Source: Nymphaea colorata
Taxonomy: Eukaryota > Streptophyta > Magnoliopsida > Nymphaeales > Nymphaeaceae
Length of the DNA: 64,000 nucleotides
Assembly: GCF_008831285.2 (NCBI RefSeq)
Contig: NC_045141.1
Location: 16,726,106 to 16,790,105 of the forward strand
Direction of reading: 5' to 3'
Shown here: in pieces, positions 12,621 through 23,256 of the stretch
How the letters are laid out: each line of letters begins with the position of its first letter
Position numbering within the stretch: position 1 is the first letter of the stretch
Translations under genes and position numbers: made by a program
Notes under the pieces: generated by a model
Database searches by the model: none
Told to the model about the DNA's origin: nothing
The model's input: only the letters and a program-made list of their open reading frames with translations

Positions 12621-13657
12621 AAGCGAGTCGAGCTTGAGCTCATGTTAGGGAACTCGACTCGAGTTTGAGCTCGAGCTTTTTGAGTCGAGTCGAGCTCGAG
12701 CTGGGCAAGCTCGGGCTCGACTCGGCTCGTGTGCAGCCTTAACTACAAGTCACCTGGCCCGGTATAGAGCAACTAGAACCAGATTTAGGTATGGAGTAAA
12801 AAAGTTTAAGCCAAGACCAAACAGAGATCTGAGTAGATTACTTTGTGATCTTTTAAATTTGGTGGGATTTGGGTCTTTAGTAGAGTCAGTTGTAGTTTGG
12901 ACTTGGACATGATTCAGAATGCAAACGTACTAACACTGGATCCAAATTTGTTCACATTCCTGTCGGCATACAAACGTACCACATGGACCTTCCCCTAGTG
13001 GTTTTAAAAATACAAGATAAAAAGTAGATATGATGGACCGCCTCCTAAGTTTGGAATGTAATTGACCTCACATATTGGAAGCCACAAGAAAGTTTAAGCA
13101 TCATGCATTTTTAGTACCACACCTCGAAATTCCATTGTTTTTTGTCTATCCCCTTTATCATTCTGTGTTGTCCATAAACATGTCATGCTATACAAAAGGA
13201 CACATGGATTTAAAAACCCTGAATTAAGAAGTCCCAACATGTTGTCTCCGGAGGGCTTGTTGGCCGAGTTGGCGTAAAGTTCATCTATCGCAGAAAGGAA
13301 TATTTCAAAAAAGTTATATGATGAAAAGATAAACGCAGAAAGTGTGAGCCAGAGAACATCATAAATCCTGTTAAGATGACGTCAAAGCAGACACTATAAG
13401 GTCCAATACGCACGGGGTTGAGTGCGCTTTCAAAAGTTGTCATATAGATCCTAACAGAGTTGCTGCTGTTATCTCCACTTCAGAATAGCTTCGGCTTTCA
13501 AAAGCAGTGTTACTAAATTATAAGTCTGTAGGAGCTTGTAGATTTAACTGGGTGGCTTAAAGAATGGCTTATACATATGCAGAATCTTCAGTGCTTCAGT
13601 ATTTCTAGTATTGTTTTCCTTGGGTACCCCTTTGGTTAAAAGGCATGCGAAGTGTAT

Positions 13658-14023
13658 CTAATTCACGAGGGCCGATTGATGACGGCCTGATATTTCTTCA
13701 CTGATTTGCTCTATTTTCCCTGTCTCTGCTGCATCATTGACAAATGACAATTCGTCCGTTTCTGTTTTACGCACAGATGATCTAAAAGGCGGCAAACTCC
13801 AATTTGTTTTTGTTCTTTCACTTAGAACATACACTACAGCATATAAATGAGGCATTGGTGATCTTCGAAACGTTCGTTTCTCCTGATAAAATGAATCTGC
13901 TGATGTTTTTCTAAGAAGAACTTTACTACAACTGATGAGGTGAGGACTGCCCGTTTTAATGATTTGATTTCTGTATCCTGAGTCGATCCAAATGTGCACA
14001 TCCCTGCAGAAAATGGAATCCAA
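13658..14023 (-). other. Open frame conserved between cluster units 2 and 3 (copy in unit 2)
   Basis: A 121-codon open frame starts within 150 bp upstream of the U5-2 USE and runs away from it. Its near-identical partner is at 17125-17547 (most residues the same, for example DSGYRNQ, KTGSPHLISCSKVLLRKTSA and EEISGRHQSALVN). I recognise no domain. Because the two DNA copies are themselves very similar, the shared openness need not mean coding. A local 32-bp direct repeat (ATCCAAATGTGCACATCCCT...) near 13988-14045 occurs only in this copy. Confidence 0.25.
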
Positions 14024-14124
14024 ATGTGCACATCCCTGCAGAAAATGGAAGCTATGCAGGAAAAATGACTTTTGCTCAGGGGTTGAAGAAGTAAAGATCT
14101 CAAGGGCAGCCGCGGAAGAATTTA

Positions 14125-14177
14125 GTCCTGTATCGACGAGGAGGTGATGTCGATATCCCCAATCGTTGCCTATATAG
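14125..14177 (+). promoter_or_regulatory. U5-2 promoter: USE plus TATA box
   Basis: The USE GTCCTGTATCG is at 14125-14135 and TATATAG at 14171, with a 35-bp gap and 32-33 bp from TATA to the presumed RNA start. The preceding word CCGCGGAAGAATTTAGTCCT is shared with U5-1. Confidence 0.88.
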
Positions 14178-14202
14178 TGAGCGAGGACCGATAGAGGAAC
14201 TT

Positions 14203-14332
14203 ACGCAGCCGCGTGGTGAGCACAGAGCGAACTATTCTTTCGCCTTTTACTAAAGAATACCGTGTGTTCTCCACTAAAAGCGGCATACGCCTATTTTTGG
14301 GGGGTCTTTTTCCTTTCTGGGTAAAGCCCTAA
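14203..14332 (+). ncRNA. U5: U5 spliceosomal snRNA, copy 2
   Basis: Loop 1 CGCCUUUUACU, the flanking stem arms and the Sm site AUUUUUGG are all intact. The lower stem has GUGUUCUCCAC in place of GUGCUCUCCAC, turning one pair into a G-U wobble. The 3' hairpin is GGGUCUUUUUCC with GGGUAAAGCCC. The post-gene sequence AACATTGTTCAATTTAAA is the same as in copies 1 and 4. Confidence 0.95.
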
Positions 14333-15792
14333 CATTGTTCAATTTAAATTTCTTACACTCGCCCTCTAAGCGAAGTGCCTAGCTCACCTTTTATAGTACG
14401 TAATTCTAGCGTCGTAAGTTGTTATTACCAGGTGAAATTGCGCGTAGCTTTAAAACTTTAAATACTGGATCCAGATCTCGATGATAGTATGGGGCAGACT
14501 TGAAATCTATGTATGGGTGGAATCTCATCAAAGAGTGACAGAAATTTGCAATTTATGCAAATGAAACTCTTTAATTTATTAGGGTATCCTTCTAGGTGTG
14601 TTGGATTTTTTTCTCCTGTTCTTTGGCGTTATTTGCAATGTAACAAACACTATGTTCTTTGGCTGATATAAAATATTCTAATAAAATATGGTATTTTTGC
14701 AAGTAAAATTATATGGCACCTGTTATTTTTATTATTATATTTTTTATACTAACAAAGTAGATGGTGTCAGAAAGGGCTGACGATGTATGGTAATATACCG
14801 GTTTTGCCTGCAAAACTTGTATAATTAGAAACTAAAAGAAAGTATATGAAAGACGTAAGATTAATTGCAATTAAAAATATAAAGATAAAAGTAGACATTA
14901 CGCGGTTCAGGCAAGTTTGGAATCTAAATGACCTCACATGAGAATATACTTTTAGACTGCCCAGTTTGAGTCCAACATAGAGCTACTGCTACAGCGGATC
15001 ACATGCATGTTTCGTGGCTACATTTGGGTAATGGCTGGTCCAAATCCACACACAAGATTATGAACCCTAAGGCCGAACCAAAATCTAGATCTCATGAGCT
15101 AGAGTTGAACCATGACCTCACTATCTATGTGACCCTAGATTTTATATAGAAGTGAGTATAAGACTATGCATTTTAAAGAAAAAAGAGAGAATTTTATACA
15201 ACACGGATGCAACTGCTTAAAAGGCTTTGTTCCAAGTCTATCACTTTTCTTCTTTTGACAGCAAAAGAGGATTTGGTTCTGAAAGTCTAATGGAAGATGG
15301 GGTTGTATGTAGTTTGGATCTAGGTTTTCAATGACCGTCAGTTTCTAATGTGTACTGAATTCAAGTCCAGTCCAACTTCTGATGCATTTTGCTGAACTGG
15401 ATCCAATCCATTTGCAACTCTAATGAAATCCTACGGACCAAAGTTTCTTCTTTACCCACATTCAACTTTTCTTTATGCAAAGGAAAGGAAATATCAAATT
15501 TTCTACAAATATCGTTAGGAAGCATTCAAATGATTGTAGATCTTTGGCATGATTCATGGACATGGGTACTACGGTATGGGCCTCATGCTATGGTTTATAG
15601 TCATATCTCAGACCCGAAACGTTCAAAATGATTCCTAAGTTGAACTTTTTGGCCATCCCTGGCCCAAATGGGTTGGGTCCGGTCAGCGAGTTGCCTCGTT
15701 TTTGTTGATGTGCTTAGAAAGCCAATTCTCTATCGACTTGAATGCATCAGCTGTCCTTAAATTAGGCGCACTTTACTGAACCTTTGTATTAA

Positions 15793-15845
15793 GTCCTGTA
15801 TCGATGGAAGGAAGAAAGCGATGGTTGGTGAGAGGCCTATAAAAG
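15793..15845 (+). promoter_or_regulatory. U2-2 promoter: USE plus TATA box
   Basis: The USE GTCCTGTATCG is at 15793-15803 and TATAAAAG begins at 15838, 33 bp before the RNA start. Sequence and spacing match U2-1. Confidence 0.9.
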
Positions 15846-15870
15846 AGAGCCAACTGCATCTGTTAAAGTC

Positions 15871-16066
15871 ATACCTTTCTCGGCCTTTTGGCTAAGATCA
15901 AGTGTAGTATCTGTTCTTATCAGTTTAATATCTGATACGTGGTCCATGTGACCACACGATATTAAATTAATTTATTGTGGGGGAGGTTGGCCACCACCGG
16001 TAGCTTGCTATCGGGGCCTCCTCGAGCGTCGCCCATGCGTTGCACTACTGCAAGGGCCTGGCGCAC
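15871..16066 (+). ncRNA. U2: U2 spliceosomal snRNA, copy 2
   Basis: This is a 196-nt copy with an intact 5' domain, GUAGUA branch-point sequence and stem II. The Sm region reads AAUUUAUUGUGG, where the other copies have AAUUUCUUGUGG. Stem III is GGAGG...CCUCC outside and CCGGUAGC/GCUAUCGG inside, each paired. Just downstream, CAATACTCAAGTCAAA fits the plant snRNA 3' box pattern CA(N)3-10AGTNNAA, better than at the other U2 copies. Confidence 0.97.
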
Positions 16067-16249
16067 CCCTGCCAATACTCAAGTCAAATTTTCTTTTTAA
16101 GAGAAGCCTGTTTAGATTTGAAAAATTTTGAACTTAGTTACTGTTAATCATTAACTACAGAGAAAATGTAATCGACAATGCACCTCAATCGGCCGACAGA
16201 TCAAAGCGAAATTTCAAGGTAAAGCACCTTAATCTCAATCTTAGAAAAT

Positions 16250-16530
16250 GGATGACCAGTTGCACCGAGGACGCCCGCCGAGTCTCTGAAGATGTTTTTC
16301 CTTCTTGGCCAGTCCTAGGAGTTGGACGCCGATAGGGAAACTACTGTGGCCTCCAAAGAGAAGAGCTTGAATTCCGCTTCCCGATTGTTATCGTTTCCGT
16401 CCATTTTGCTATTAAACAGAAGAAAGATTTGAGCATTGAAGTGAAATGTCACAAAATAATCAAATGAGGAAACGAATCGCAAATGCAGGACTCTCAGACA
16501 GGCATTTCCAAGGATCGACCTTCCAATGTC
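16250..16530 (-). pseudogene. ArgC 5'-end fragment, copy 2 (broken duplicate)
   Basis: The match to native ArgC runs from about 3013 to 3300. It contains the exon 2 region (TTGCACCGAGGACGCCCGCC against TTGCACCGAGCACGCCCACC, then TCTCTGAAGATG...TTCTTGGCCAGTC), intron 1 and the start of the exon 1 side, where the match ends. It reaches further into exon 2 than copy 1 does and lacks the promoter part. It has internal gaps, no start codon and no later exons. Confidence 0.82.
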
Positions 16531-17124
16531 TTATCTCTTTTATCATTATCTTTTGTCCATAAGCATGTATAAAAGCACATGTGTATTTAAAAACCTGAAT
16601 TAAGTCCCAACATGTTGTCTCCGTAGGGCTTGTTGGCCGAGTTGGCCTGAAATTCATCTATCGCAGAAAAGAATGTTTCAAAAAAGTTATATGATGGAAA
16701 TATAGACACACAAAGTGTGAGCCAGAGAACATCATAAATCCTGTTAAGATGACGTTCAAAGCAGACACTATAAGGTCCCCAATGCACACGGGGTTGAGAG
16801 AATGAGAGCGCCTTCAAAAGTTGTCACATAGATCCTAACAGAGTTGCTGCTGTTATCGCCACTTCAGAATAGCTTCGGGTTTCAAAAGCAGTGTTAATGA
16901 ATTATAAGTCTGTAGGAGCTTTAGATTTAACTGGGTGGCTTAAATTAAAGGATGGCTTGTACACATGCAGAATCTTCAGTACTTCAGTACTTGTAGTAGT
17001 GTTTTCCTTGGGTACCCCTTTGGTTAAAAGGCATACGAAGTGTATGACTTTCAAATCAAAAAGGTCTTCTCAAGTAGAGATGTAACGTTCAATGCAACAT
17101 AATGTCGTATAATGCAAGAGCTAT

Positions 17125-17547
17125 CTAATTCACGAGGGCCGATTGATGACGGCCTGATATTTCTTCACTGCTTTGCTCTGTTTTCCCTGTCTCTGCTGCA
17201 TCATTGACAAATGACAATTCGTCTGTTTCTCTTTTACGCACAGATGATCTAAAAGGCGACAAACTCCAATTTGTTTTTGTTCTTTCACTTAGAACATACA
17301 CTACAGCATATAAATGAGGCATTGGTGATCTTCGAAATGTTCGTTTCTCCTGATAAAATGAATCTGCTGATGTTTTTCTAAGAAGAACTTTACTACAACT
17401 GATGAGGTGAGGACTGCCCGTTTTAATGACTTGATTTCTGTATCCTGAGTCGATCCAAATGTACACATCCCTGCAGAAAATGGAAGCTATGCAGGAAAAA
17501 TGACTTTTGCTCAGGGGTTGAAGAAGTAAAGATCTCAAGGGCAGCAA
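17125..17547 (-). other. Open frame conserved between cluster units 2 and 3 (copy in unit 3)
   Basis: A 140-codon frame points away from the U5-3 promoter and starts only 13 bp from its USE. It is nearly identical to the 13658-14023 frame. No domain, transit peptide or membrane segment is evident. It may be a chance frame in a duplicated spacer, or an exon of a transcript diverging from the U5 promoter. Confidence 0.25.
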
Positions 17548-17559
17548 CAGATGAATTTA

Positions 17560-17612
17560 GTCCTGTATCGACGAGGCGGTGTTGTCGATATCCCCAATCG
17601 TTGCCTATATAG
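17560..17612 (+). promoter_or_regulatory. U5-3 promoter: USE plus TATA box
   Basis: The USE GTCCTGTATCG is at 17560-17570 and TATATAG begins at 17606. The 35-bp gap is the same as in U5-1 and U5-2. Confidence 0.87.
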
Positions 17613-17637
17613 TGAGCGAGGACCGATGGAGAAACGT

Positions 17638-17764
17638 ACGCAGCCGCGTGCTGAGCACAGAGCGAACTATTCTTTCGCCTTTTACTAAAGAATACCGTGT
17701 GTTCTCCACTAAAAGCGGCATACGCCTATTTTTGGAGGGTTTTTCCTTATTTTGAAAAACCCCA
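17638..17764 (+). ncRNA. U5: U5 spliceosomal snRNA, copy 3
   Basis: Loop 1, the upper stem and the Sm site AUUUUUGG are intact. The 5' arm reads GUGCUGAGCAC where the others have GUGGUGAGCAC, which costs one lower-stem pair. The 3' hairpin has a different sequence (GGGUUUUUC with GAAAAACCCC) but still folds. The downstream sequence shared by the other three copies (ACATTGTTCAATTTAAA) is absent, so 3'-end formation may differ. Confidence 0.92.
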
Positions 17765-18681
17765 TCATTTATACGTTTAAAATCATTCGTTGTAGATGGT
17801 TATTTCATATCAAGTTTATTTATACTCATAGCTAGTCTCTTTTGTTCGGTTAGGTTCCTTTGTAAGCCTTTCGGTGTTTTCCCTCAAATGTGTCGTGTAC
17901 TCTGTCCTTCCATTGATATGATGATTTAATGATGGAAATAGATGTAATCATTGTAAAGATAAAAGTAGATATTGTGGGCTTCGGGCCCTGGGTTTGAAAT
18001 CTAGAGGACCTCACAATGCTCACATGAGAATTTCCTTCTGACTACTGCGAGCTAGAGTTGAGCCTGGACCTCAGTCTTTGTGGCGACCCTAGATTTTGTA
18101 TGTGAAGTTGAAACTATGAAATTTAAAGGACAAAGAGACAACAAATTTTTACATAATATGGTTCTAACTGCTATGGTTTTGTTCCATTTATTTTCTTCTT
18201 TTGACGGCAAAAGAGAATCTGGTTTCGAAAACCTAATGGAAGCTTGGGTTGTAAGTAGTGTGGATCAAGTTTCGAGGATGCTGTGAATTTCTAGTGTATA
18301 CCGAATCTTCGTCCAGTCCAACTTCTGATTCATTGTGATGTACTGGATCCAATCCATTGACAACCCTAACGAAAGACCAAAATTCGCTCCACCGGAATGC
18401 GTACATGTAACTTTGGTATTTCTACAAATATCGTTAGGAAGCATTTAAATGGATATTGGGATCATGGGTACTACGATGTTGCCCTTATGCCATGGTTTAT
18501 AGTCATATATATCTTAGACCCGAAGCATTCAAAATGCTGCCTAACTTGGCCTAAATGGGGTTGGATCCGGTTAAAGAAACGCACTGTTTTTTGTTGTTCT
18601 AGAGATCCAATTCAAAATCAACTTCAATGCATACAGCCGTCTCAGATTTGTCACTTGTTAGAGATTTCTTTTTTTTTTTTA

Positions 18682-18734
18682 GTCCTGTATCGATGAAACC
18701 AACAAAGTTAAGGGTGGTGGGAGGCCCATAAGAG
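18682..18734 (+). promoter_or_regulatory. U2-3 promoter: USE plus weakened TATA box
   Basis: The USE GTCCTGTATCG is at 18682-18692, directly after a T-run. At the TATA position (18727-18732) the sequence is CATAAG instead of TATAAA, although the 33-bp distance to the RNA start is kept. This promoter may be weaker than those of the other U2 copies. Confidence 0.8.
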
Positions 18735-18759
18735 CAGACTAACCACCTGGGTGAACAGC

Positions 18760-18955
18760 ATACCTTTCTCGGCCTTTTGGCTAAGATCAAGTGTAGTATC
18801 TGTTCTTATCAGTTTAATATCTGATACGTGATCCATGTGATCACACGATATTAAATTAATTTCTTGTGGGGGAAGTTGGCCACCACCAATAGCTTGCTAT
18901 TGGGGCCACTTCGAGAGTCGCCCATGCGTTGCACTGCTGCACGGGCCTGGCGCAC
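18760..18955 (+). ncRNA. U2: U2 spliceosomal snRNA, copy 3
   Basis: This 196-nt copy is the most diverged of the four, yet its changes are paired. In stem II, GUGAUCC/UGAUCAC replaces GUGGUCC/UGACCAC. In stem III, CCAAUAGC/GCUAUUGG replaces CCAGUAGC/GCUACUGG. The branch-point sequence and 5' end are unchanged. One difference (GAGAGUCGCC for GAGCGUCGCC) lies before stem IV. Confidence 0.95.
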
Positions 18956-19044
18956 CCCTACCAACCTCTCAACTCCAAATTTTGTCTTTGCTTATAATTT
19001 CGTTTGCTTTTGTTTTCTAATAATGTTTTCTTCATGCTTTCAAA

Positions 19045-19110
19045 ACAACATAAGGGATGGAACACAATCGGTTTTCAGCGTTTTAACCAGGCTTGGTTAT
19101 ATTTTTCTTA
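19045..19110 (-). repeat. Possible remnant of the ArgC promoter after U2-3
   Basis: GGGATGGAACACAATCG (from about 19054) resembles native GGGACGGAACACAATCC, followed by GTTTTCAGCGTTTTAACCAGG, which resembles GTTTTCAGCCTTTTGATAAGG at about 8868. The match is short and weak, but its place after U2 is the one expected from units 1 and 2. Confidence 0.4.
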
Positions 19111-20280
19111 TGTGATTAGAGTTGGTGTTTTCTTGTAAAATTCTCGATGAATGAAACTCTTTAACAATTTAGTCAAGGTTTCTACAACTCAAACAATCTG
19201 TTCTCTTGCATAACTAATTGTACTTTTTGTGTGTGTTTTGACGGTTGCTCAAGTGAATTTCACAATGACAATTCGTTGAGACATTTTAACAAACTTTTGC
19301 CAAGCAGCAAGCAGTTTTCCTTAGCTGTGATCGCCAGCAGGAGTTTGAGGATGCTCAACTTAGTGGCTTCAAGAGCCTCTAGCTTGAGACCCAATTCGTG
19401 CATGCTCTTCTTCTAGCATTGAAAGGGAGGCATAGAAGCAAAAGCATGGAATTGACTCACAACTCCAACAATTCGTTTCCCGCGGACGGCTGCTGTGGGT
19501 TCCCTGAAAAAGAATGTTCACAGAGAAGAAAAAAGAAATGGCTCCTCACCGTAGGAAAGGGGAAAGCCGGAGATTGTGGAACGATCTATGATCGATGCTC
19601 AGTCAAACTCCTGCGACCCCCCATTCTTTGAGCTCCCGTCCCTCCATGGGAAGCATCAGATCGACGACATACCTCAATGGCCGGACAGTGATTTCCCATG
19701 AGCATCGTATCCTTAGCAGAGAGTTGTGTTCAGTAGCAGATTCATGTAAATTATCTGACCGAATCAACAAGTTACCTGGAGAGCAAATTCGCAGGCAGAA
19801 TGAATTTCGAGATCCTCCTAGCAACAGATGCATATACTTTGCAGCAGTCCTCACCATTTGCAGCTACTGCAACTTTACTATAATTAGCACTCGAGGAAGC
19901 TATGCTGATGTGCACTCTGATTTCCTCACTCCATTTCCACCTGCACCGTTCTATGCCCAGTTGAAGCCAAGGTGCCAGCTTCCATGTCTCGCTACCCGAT
20001 AACTGCATCGATGGGACGAACTCCATGCAGCTAGTCCACACCTTAACAGGGGGAGAAATTCTCTCGTCATTGTGTTTGCAAGTCCAACGGTTAGATGCAT
20101 AAAAGATAACACTTTCACCGCGTATTGAGCATGAATTCCAAGCTTTCACTCACTCCGACTTTGCATAAATCTCCAACTGTTGGACGCCTCCGGCTGCTGC
20201 AAGAACTTGGAAACCATGCATGCAAAGAGGAATTTCCGTTTCCTGTGCCTCGAGTTAGACTTCGTAACGCAAATGGGAGT
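19111..20280. other. Unassigned stretch between U2-3 and U5-4
   Basis: The DNA is less AT-rich than its surroundings, with several overlapping open frames at 19595-20150 on both strands. On the minus strand two blocks (CRWKWSEEIRVHISIASSSA in one frame, HNSLLRIRCSWEITVRPLRY in another) have a coding-like texture but match no family I know. It may be a broken host gene fragment. Confidence 0.35.
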
Positions 20281-20284
20281 TTTA

Positions 20285-20336
20285 GTCCTGTATCGGTGGA
20301 AGAAGTGAATTGATGGCCCACTATCACCTATATAAG
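20285..20336 (+). promoter_or_regulatory. U5-4 promoter: USE plus TATA box
   Basis: The USE GTCCTGTATCG is at 20285-20295 and TATATAAG begins at 20329. The gap is 33 bp, two less than in the other U5 copies. Confidence 0.87.
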
Positions 20337-20362
20337 ACGGCGACGGGACGTTGATGAATTTC

Positions 20363-20491
20363 ACGCAGCCGCGTGGTGAGCACAGAGCGAACTATTCTTT
20401 CGCCTTTTACTAAAGAATACCGTGTGCTCTCCACTAAAAGCGGCATACGCCTATTTTTGGAGGGTCTTTTCCCTTTTGGGGAAAGCCCTAA
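20363..20491 (+). ncRNA. U5: U5 spliceosomal snRNA, copy 4
   Basis: All U5 hallmarks are present: the ACGCAGCCGCGUG start, loop CGCCUUUUACU, paired GUGGUGAGCAC/GUGCUCUCCAC, Sm site AUUUUUGG and 3' hairpin AGGGUCUUUUCCC/GGGGAAAGCCCU. The sequence is almost the same as copy 1. Confidence 0.96.
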
Positions 20492-22479
20492 CATTGTTCA
20501 ATTTAAATTTCTTACTCTCGCCCTAAAAGGAATGTGCCTAGCAATTCTCTCTTAAGGTTTTTAGGCTCCATTTTTTTTCCTTTACTAACTCGTTATTTTA
20601 GCGTCGTAAGTTAGTATTAGCAGGTGGAATTGGGCTTAGCTTTAAAACTTAAATACTAGATCCAGATCTGGATGATAGTATGAGGCAGACTTGAGTCCTA
20701 GATCTGAATCTATGTAAGGGTGGAATCTCATCAAAGAGTGATAGAAGTCTGCAATTTTCTAAAAATAACTCGGTGGAAGGATTGGATTGGACATTTGAAA
20801 GGGATCCAGAAAATCGCCTCAATTGTTCTTGCAGATCCAATTGGATCTCTGTTGGTCTCGAACATGACGAGGCTCCCGGACCTCGCCCAGGACAAATACC
20901 ATGCTGGAGGCTTCAGACTGTTGATGAGATTAAAAAATAAGCCGGATATATGCATTCGATTCGCATGTGCATTCCATTGTCATTTGAGACAGATTCAAAG
21001 GGAGGACGACTTGTCTTGACGGGATATCCATTTGGATCCAAGGAAGTATATCTGCATCCGAAGATGGGAAGGACTACATATATGGTTTAGCGGGAGAATG
21101 GATCCAAGATTGTCACTAAATGTGTGTAACATCTCAAAAATTTGGTGAGAGATCTTCAAGGGCTTATGAAAGAGTCGTTAAAGTAGTTGGGTGTCTTGAT
21201 CCTAACCTTTTACCGCTTGAAACCTCAACTGCAGAGAGTAGGTTTGGATCCATTGGATCAGGGGCGCATGCTCGAGAATAAGTCGGGTCATGGTGTCAGG
21301 TTCAATACTAAAGTTCACAAATACAGTAAAGAGGTAATCATTACAATAAGACTGACAAAAGAAATGCTACTGAGTCAGATTTATCTATCTGGTGACTTAT
21401 TCAAATGCAATCACAGCAGTTCCTTTACAAGAATAAAATGTAGTTGGATGTTGACTAGGTATTAGTTTTCTATTCAAGTTCAGACTCAAACCTAATGTGC
21501 GGTCCAGCTAAACCACAATCCCGATACATACTTGTGAAAGTATCATATTTTTGGCATTCTGTTTTGTTAGAATTGAATATGAGTTGAATACCAACTTCTG
21601 TAAGTCATTGTGATTAAAGATAAGGCTTGAGAAAGTGATAGATCCAATCCATTTAGAGGAAAGGTGTTCATTGACCCTACCTTTTCAAGCTTGCAGCTTG
21701 TCTCAATAGAAATTTAGATCGCAGAGATGGATCCAACGCAGACCACTTGGTAAACACAGAAGCTATTGTAAATCTGATCTACCACCATTATTTTCAATTT
21801 TCGAATGTACTTTAGTTTTAAATACTCAACCGTGTTCTTGGTATCAAAGATACAATTCGACAGTGAAGATCGATGGTATTAAAGACATTACTGCACAGGC
21901 ATCGGGGTATCCCCTACCAAATTTTAATCTAAATTTGTTTGTTTAATTTTATTGGTTGAGCAGTAAAGATGGAATATGGAACCAGCTGAATTCGGATTTC
22001 TGGTTGCCGTTTATTCATCTTACCATGCCCGTATAAATCGGTACAGCTTCATCATTCTCGTGGTCTTGGCTAGAACTTGACAGAAAGGAGAGGAACTAGA
22101 TTGAAGATTCATACTTACAATCCTGATATTGATACTATCAAGTTGATAACTTCTCCAGTTTCTGTAAATAAACGGCATCATCTTCCCGTTGCTTAAATTG
22201 AGCACAGTTGATGTTCCCCTGTTCTAAGGCTGTATAATCGTTGTATTTTTTCTTGATTCATCGATTGATAAAGGACAGGGAGCCATATCCCAGAAGACTT
22301 GCTGTAGTGCTTCACATCCTTTATAAGTCTGTCAAGATTCTTTGTAATTTTACATACGAAATTAAACCTTACACTTATATTAGAATCGGTACAGCTACTT
22401 CAAAATCTTGTAACAAAACATATCTCAAACCGTTTAATGGGACTCTCTGGGAGAAGGAAGAATGCCCACTGTTAATTTA

Positions 22480-22645
22480 TCCGGTGTCTGACTGTTTTTC
22501 GCAAGTTCAACCACATAAACATGATCGTATTGAGAAGTTCAAGACTCTATACTTCAAGATGAAAGACCCAGAAAGCCAATATTTAAACTGGATTTTAAGA
22601 CAAGATCAACTTCAGACCACTAATTTTTTGGTGGACTTGTAAATT
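22480..22645 (+). repeat. Dispersed repeat pair, member A
   Basis: The segment around CTGTTTTTCGCAAGTTCAAC and GAGAAGTTCAAGACTCTATA is related to 24120-24270. Translated in one frame, both give a similar run (EKFKTLYFKMKDPESQYLNW here, EKFKTIYFQIKNPEIQYLSR there). Flanking sequence (21840-22000 against 23690-23850) is also weakly related, so the whole block was duplicated. The type of repeat is unknown. Confidence 0.5.
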
Positions 22646-23177
22646 CCGAGCTACTAAAAAAAAAAAAAAAGATTTGAAGATATTAAAATCCAAACTAAGC
22701 TGTATGCGTAAATCCAATCAAGTTTATAGTACACAACTGTAGCAGTAATAAGGAATTTCAAAATGACAGAGAAATACAAGTTTATGTATATTGTTCCATT
22801 GTGATTTTGCTGTTTGAAGTCCGGCCCAACCCGTAACGAGTTTTTCTGGGCTGGATCCAATCCATTTGCAACTCTAACGAGAGCCGATATTCTACAAGTC
22901 CTTCTCTATCCGAAAACGTATGCTTAACTTTGGCCTACTCAAAGGAAATCGTATATCATTTTTTCTATGGATATTGTTAGCACAAAGTTTCACGGACATG
23001 TGCCTTGGTTTATGGTCACATGTTGGGGACAAAGCGTTCAGAACGGTCCCCGATCTGAAATTTTGGCCATCTTGGCTCAAATGAGTTGGATCTACTTAGA
23101 AATTTGAGTGCTTTCTTTTCCGGACCCGACTTAAATGTTCTCAGCTGTCCCAGATCATGGCAGACCCTTTTTTTTTA

Positions 23178-23231
23178 GTCCTGTATCGATGGAAGGGAAG
23201 AAAGTGAAGGGTGGTGGGAGGCTTATAAAAG
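23178..23231 (+). promoter_or_regulatory. U2-4 promoter: USE plus TATA box
   Basis: The USE GTCCTGTATCG is at 23178-23188 after a T-run. TATAAAAGG begins at 23224, 33 bp before the RNA start. Confidence 0.9.
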
Positions 23232-23256
23232 GAAACCAACTACCACAGCTAAAATC

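Larger units (their letters stand above)
12765..16530 (+). repeat. snRNA cluster repeat unit 2 (U5-2, U2-2, ArgC 5' fragment)
   Basis: The unit begins just right of the hAT-like insertion with sequence matching 5830-6030. Its part upstream of U5 (about 13230-14100) is a close match to 16580-17545 of unit 3 (shared words such as GGGCTTGTTGGCCGAGTTGG and GGTACCCCTTTGGTTAAAAG). Its U5-to-U2 spacer instead matches unit 1. The unit is therefore mosaic. It ends in a short ArgC 5' fragment. Confidence 0.83.
16560..19110 (+). repeat. snRNA cluster repeat unit 3 (U5-3, U2-3)
   Basis: Upstream of U5 the unit is close to unit 2. Its U5-to-U2 spacer (17765-18759, about 1.0 kb) is shorter and much more diverged than those of units 1 and 2, though it keeps recognisable landmarks (GGATCCAATCCATT, AAATATCGTTAGGAAGCATT). 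Confidence 0.8.
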
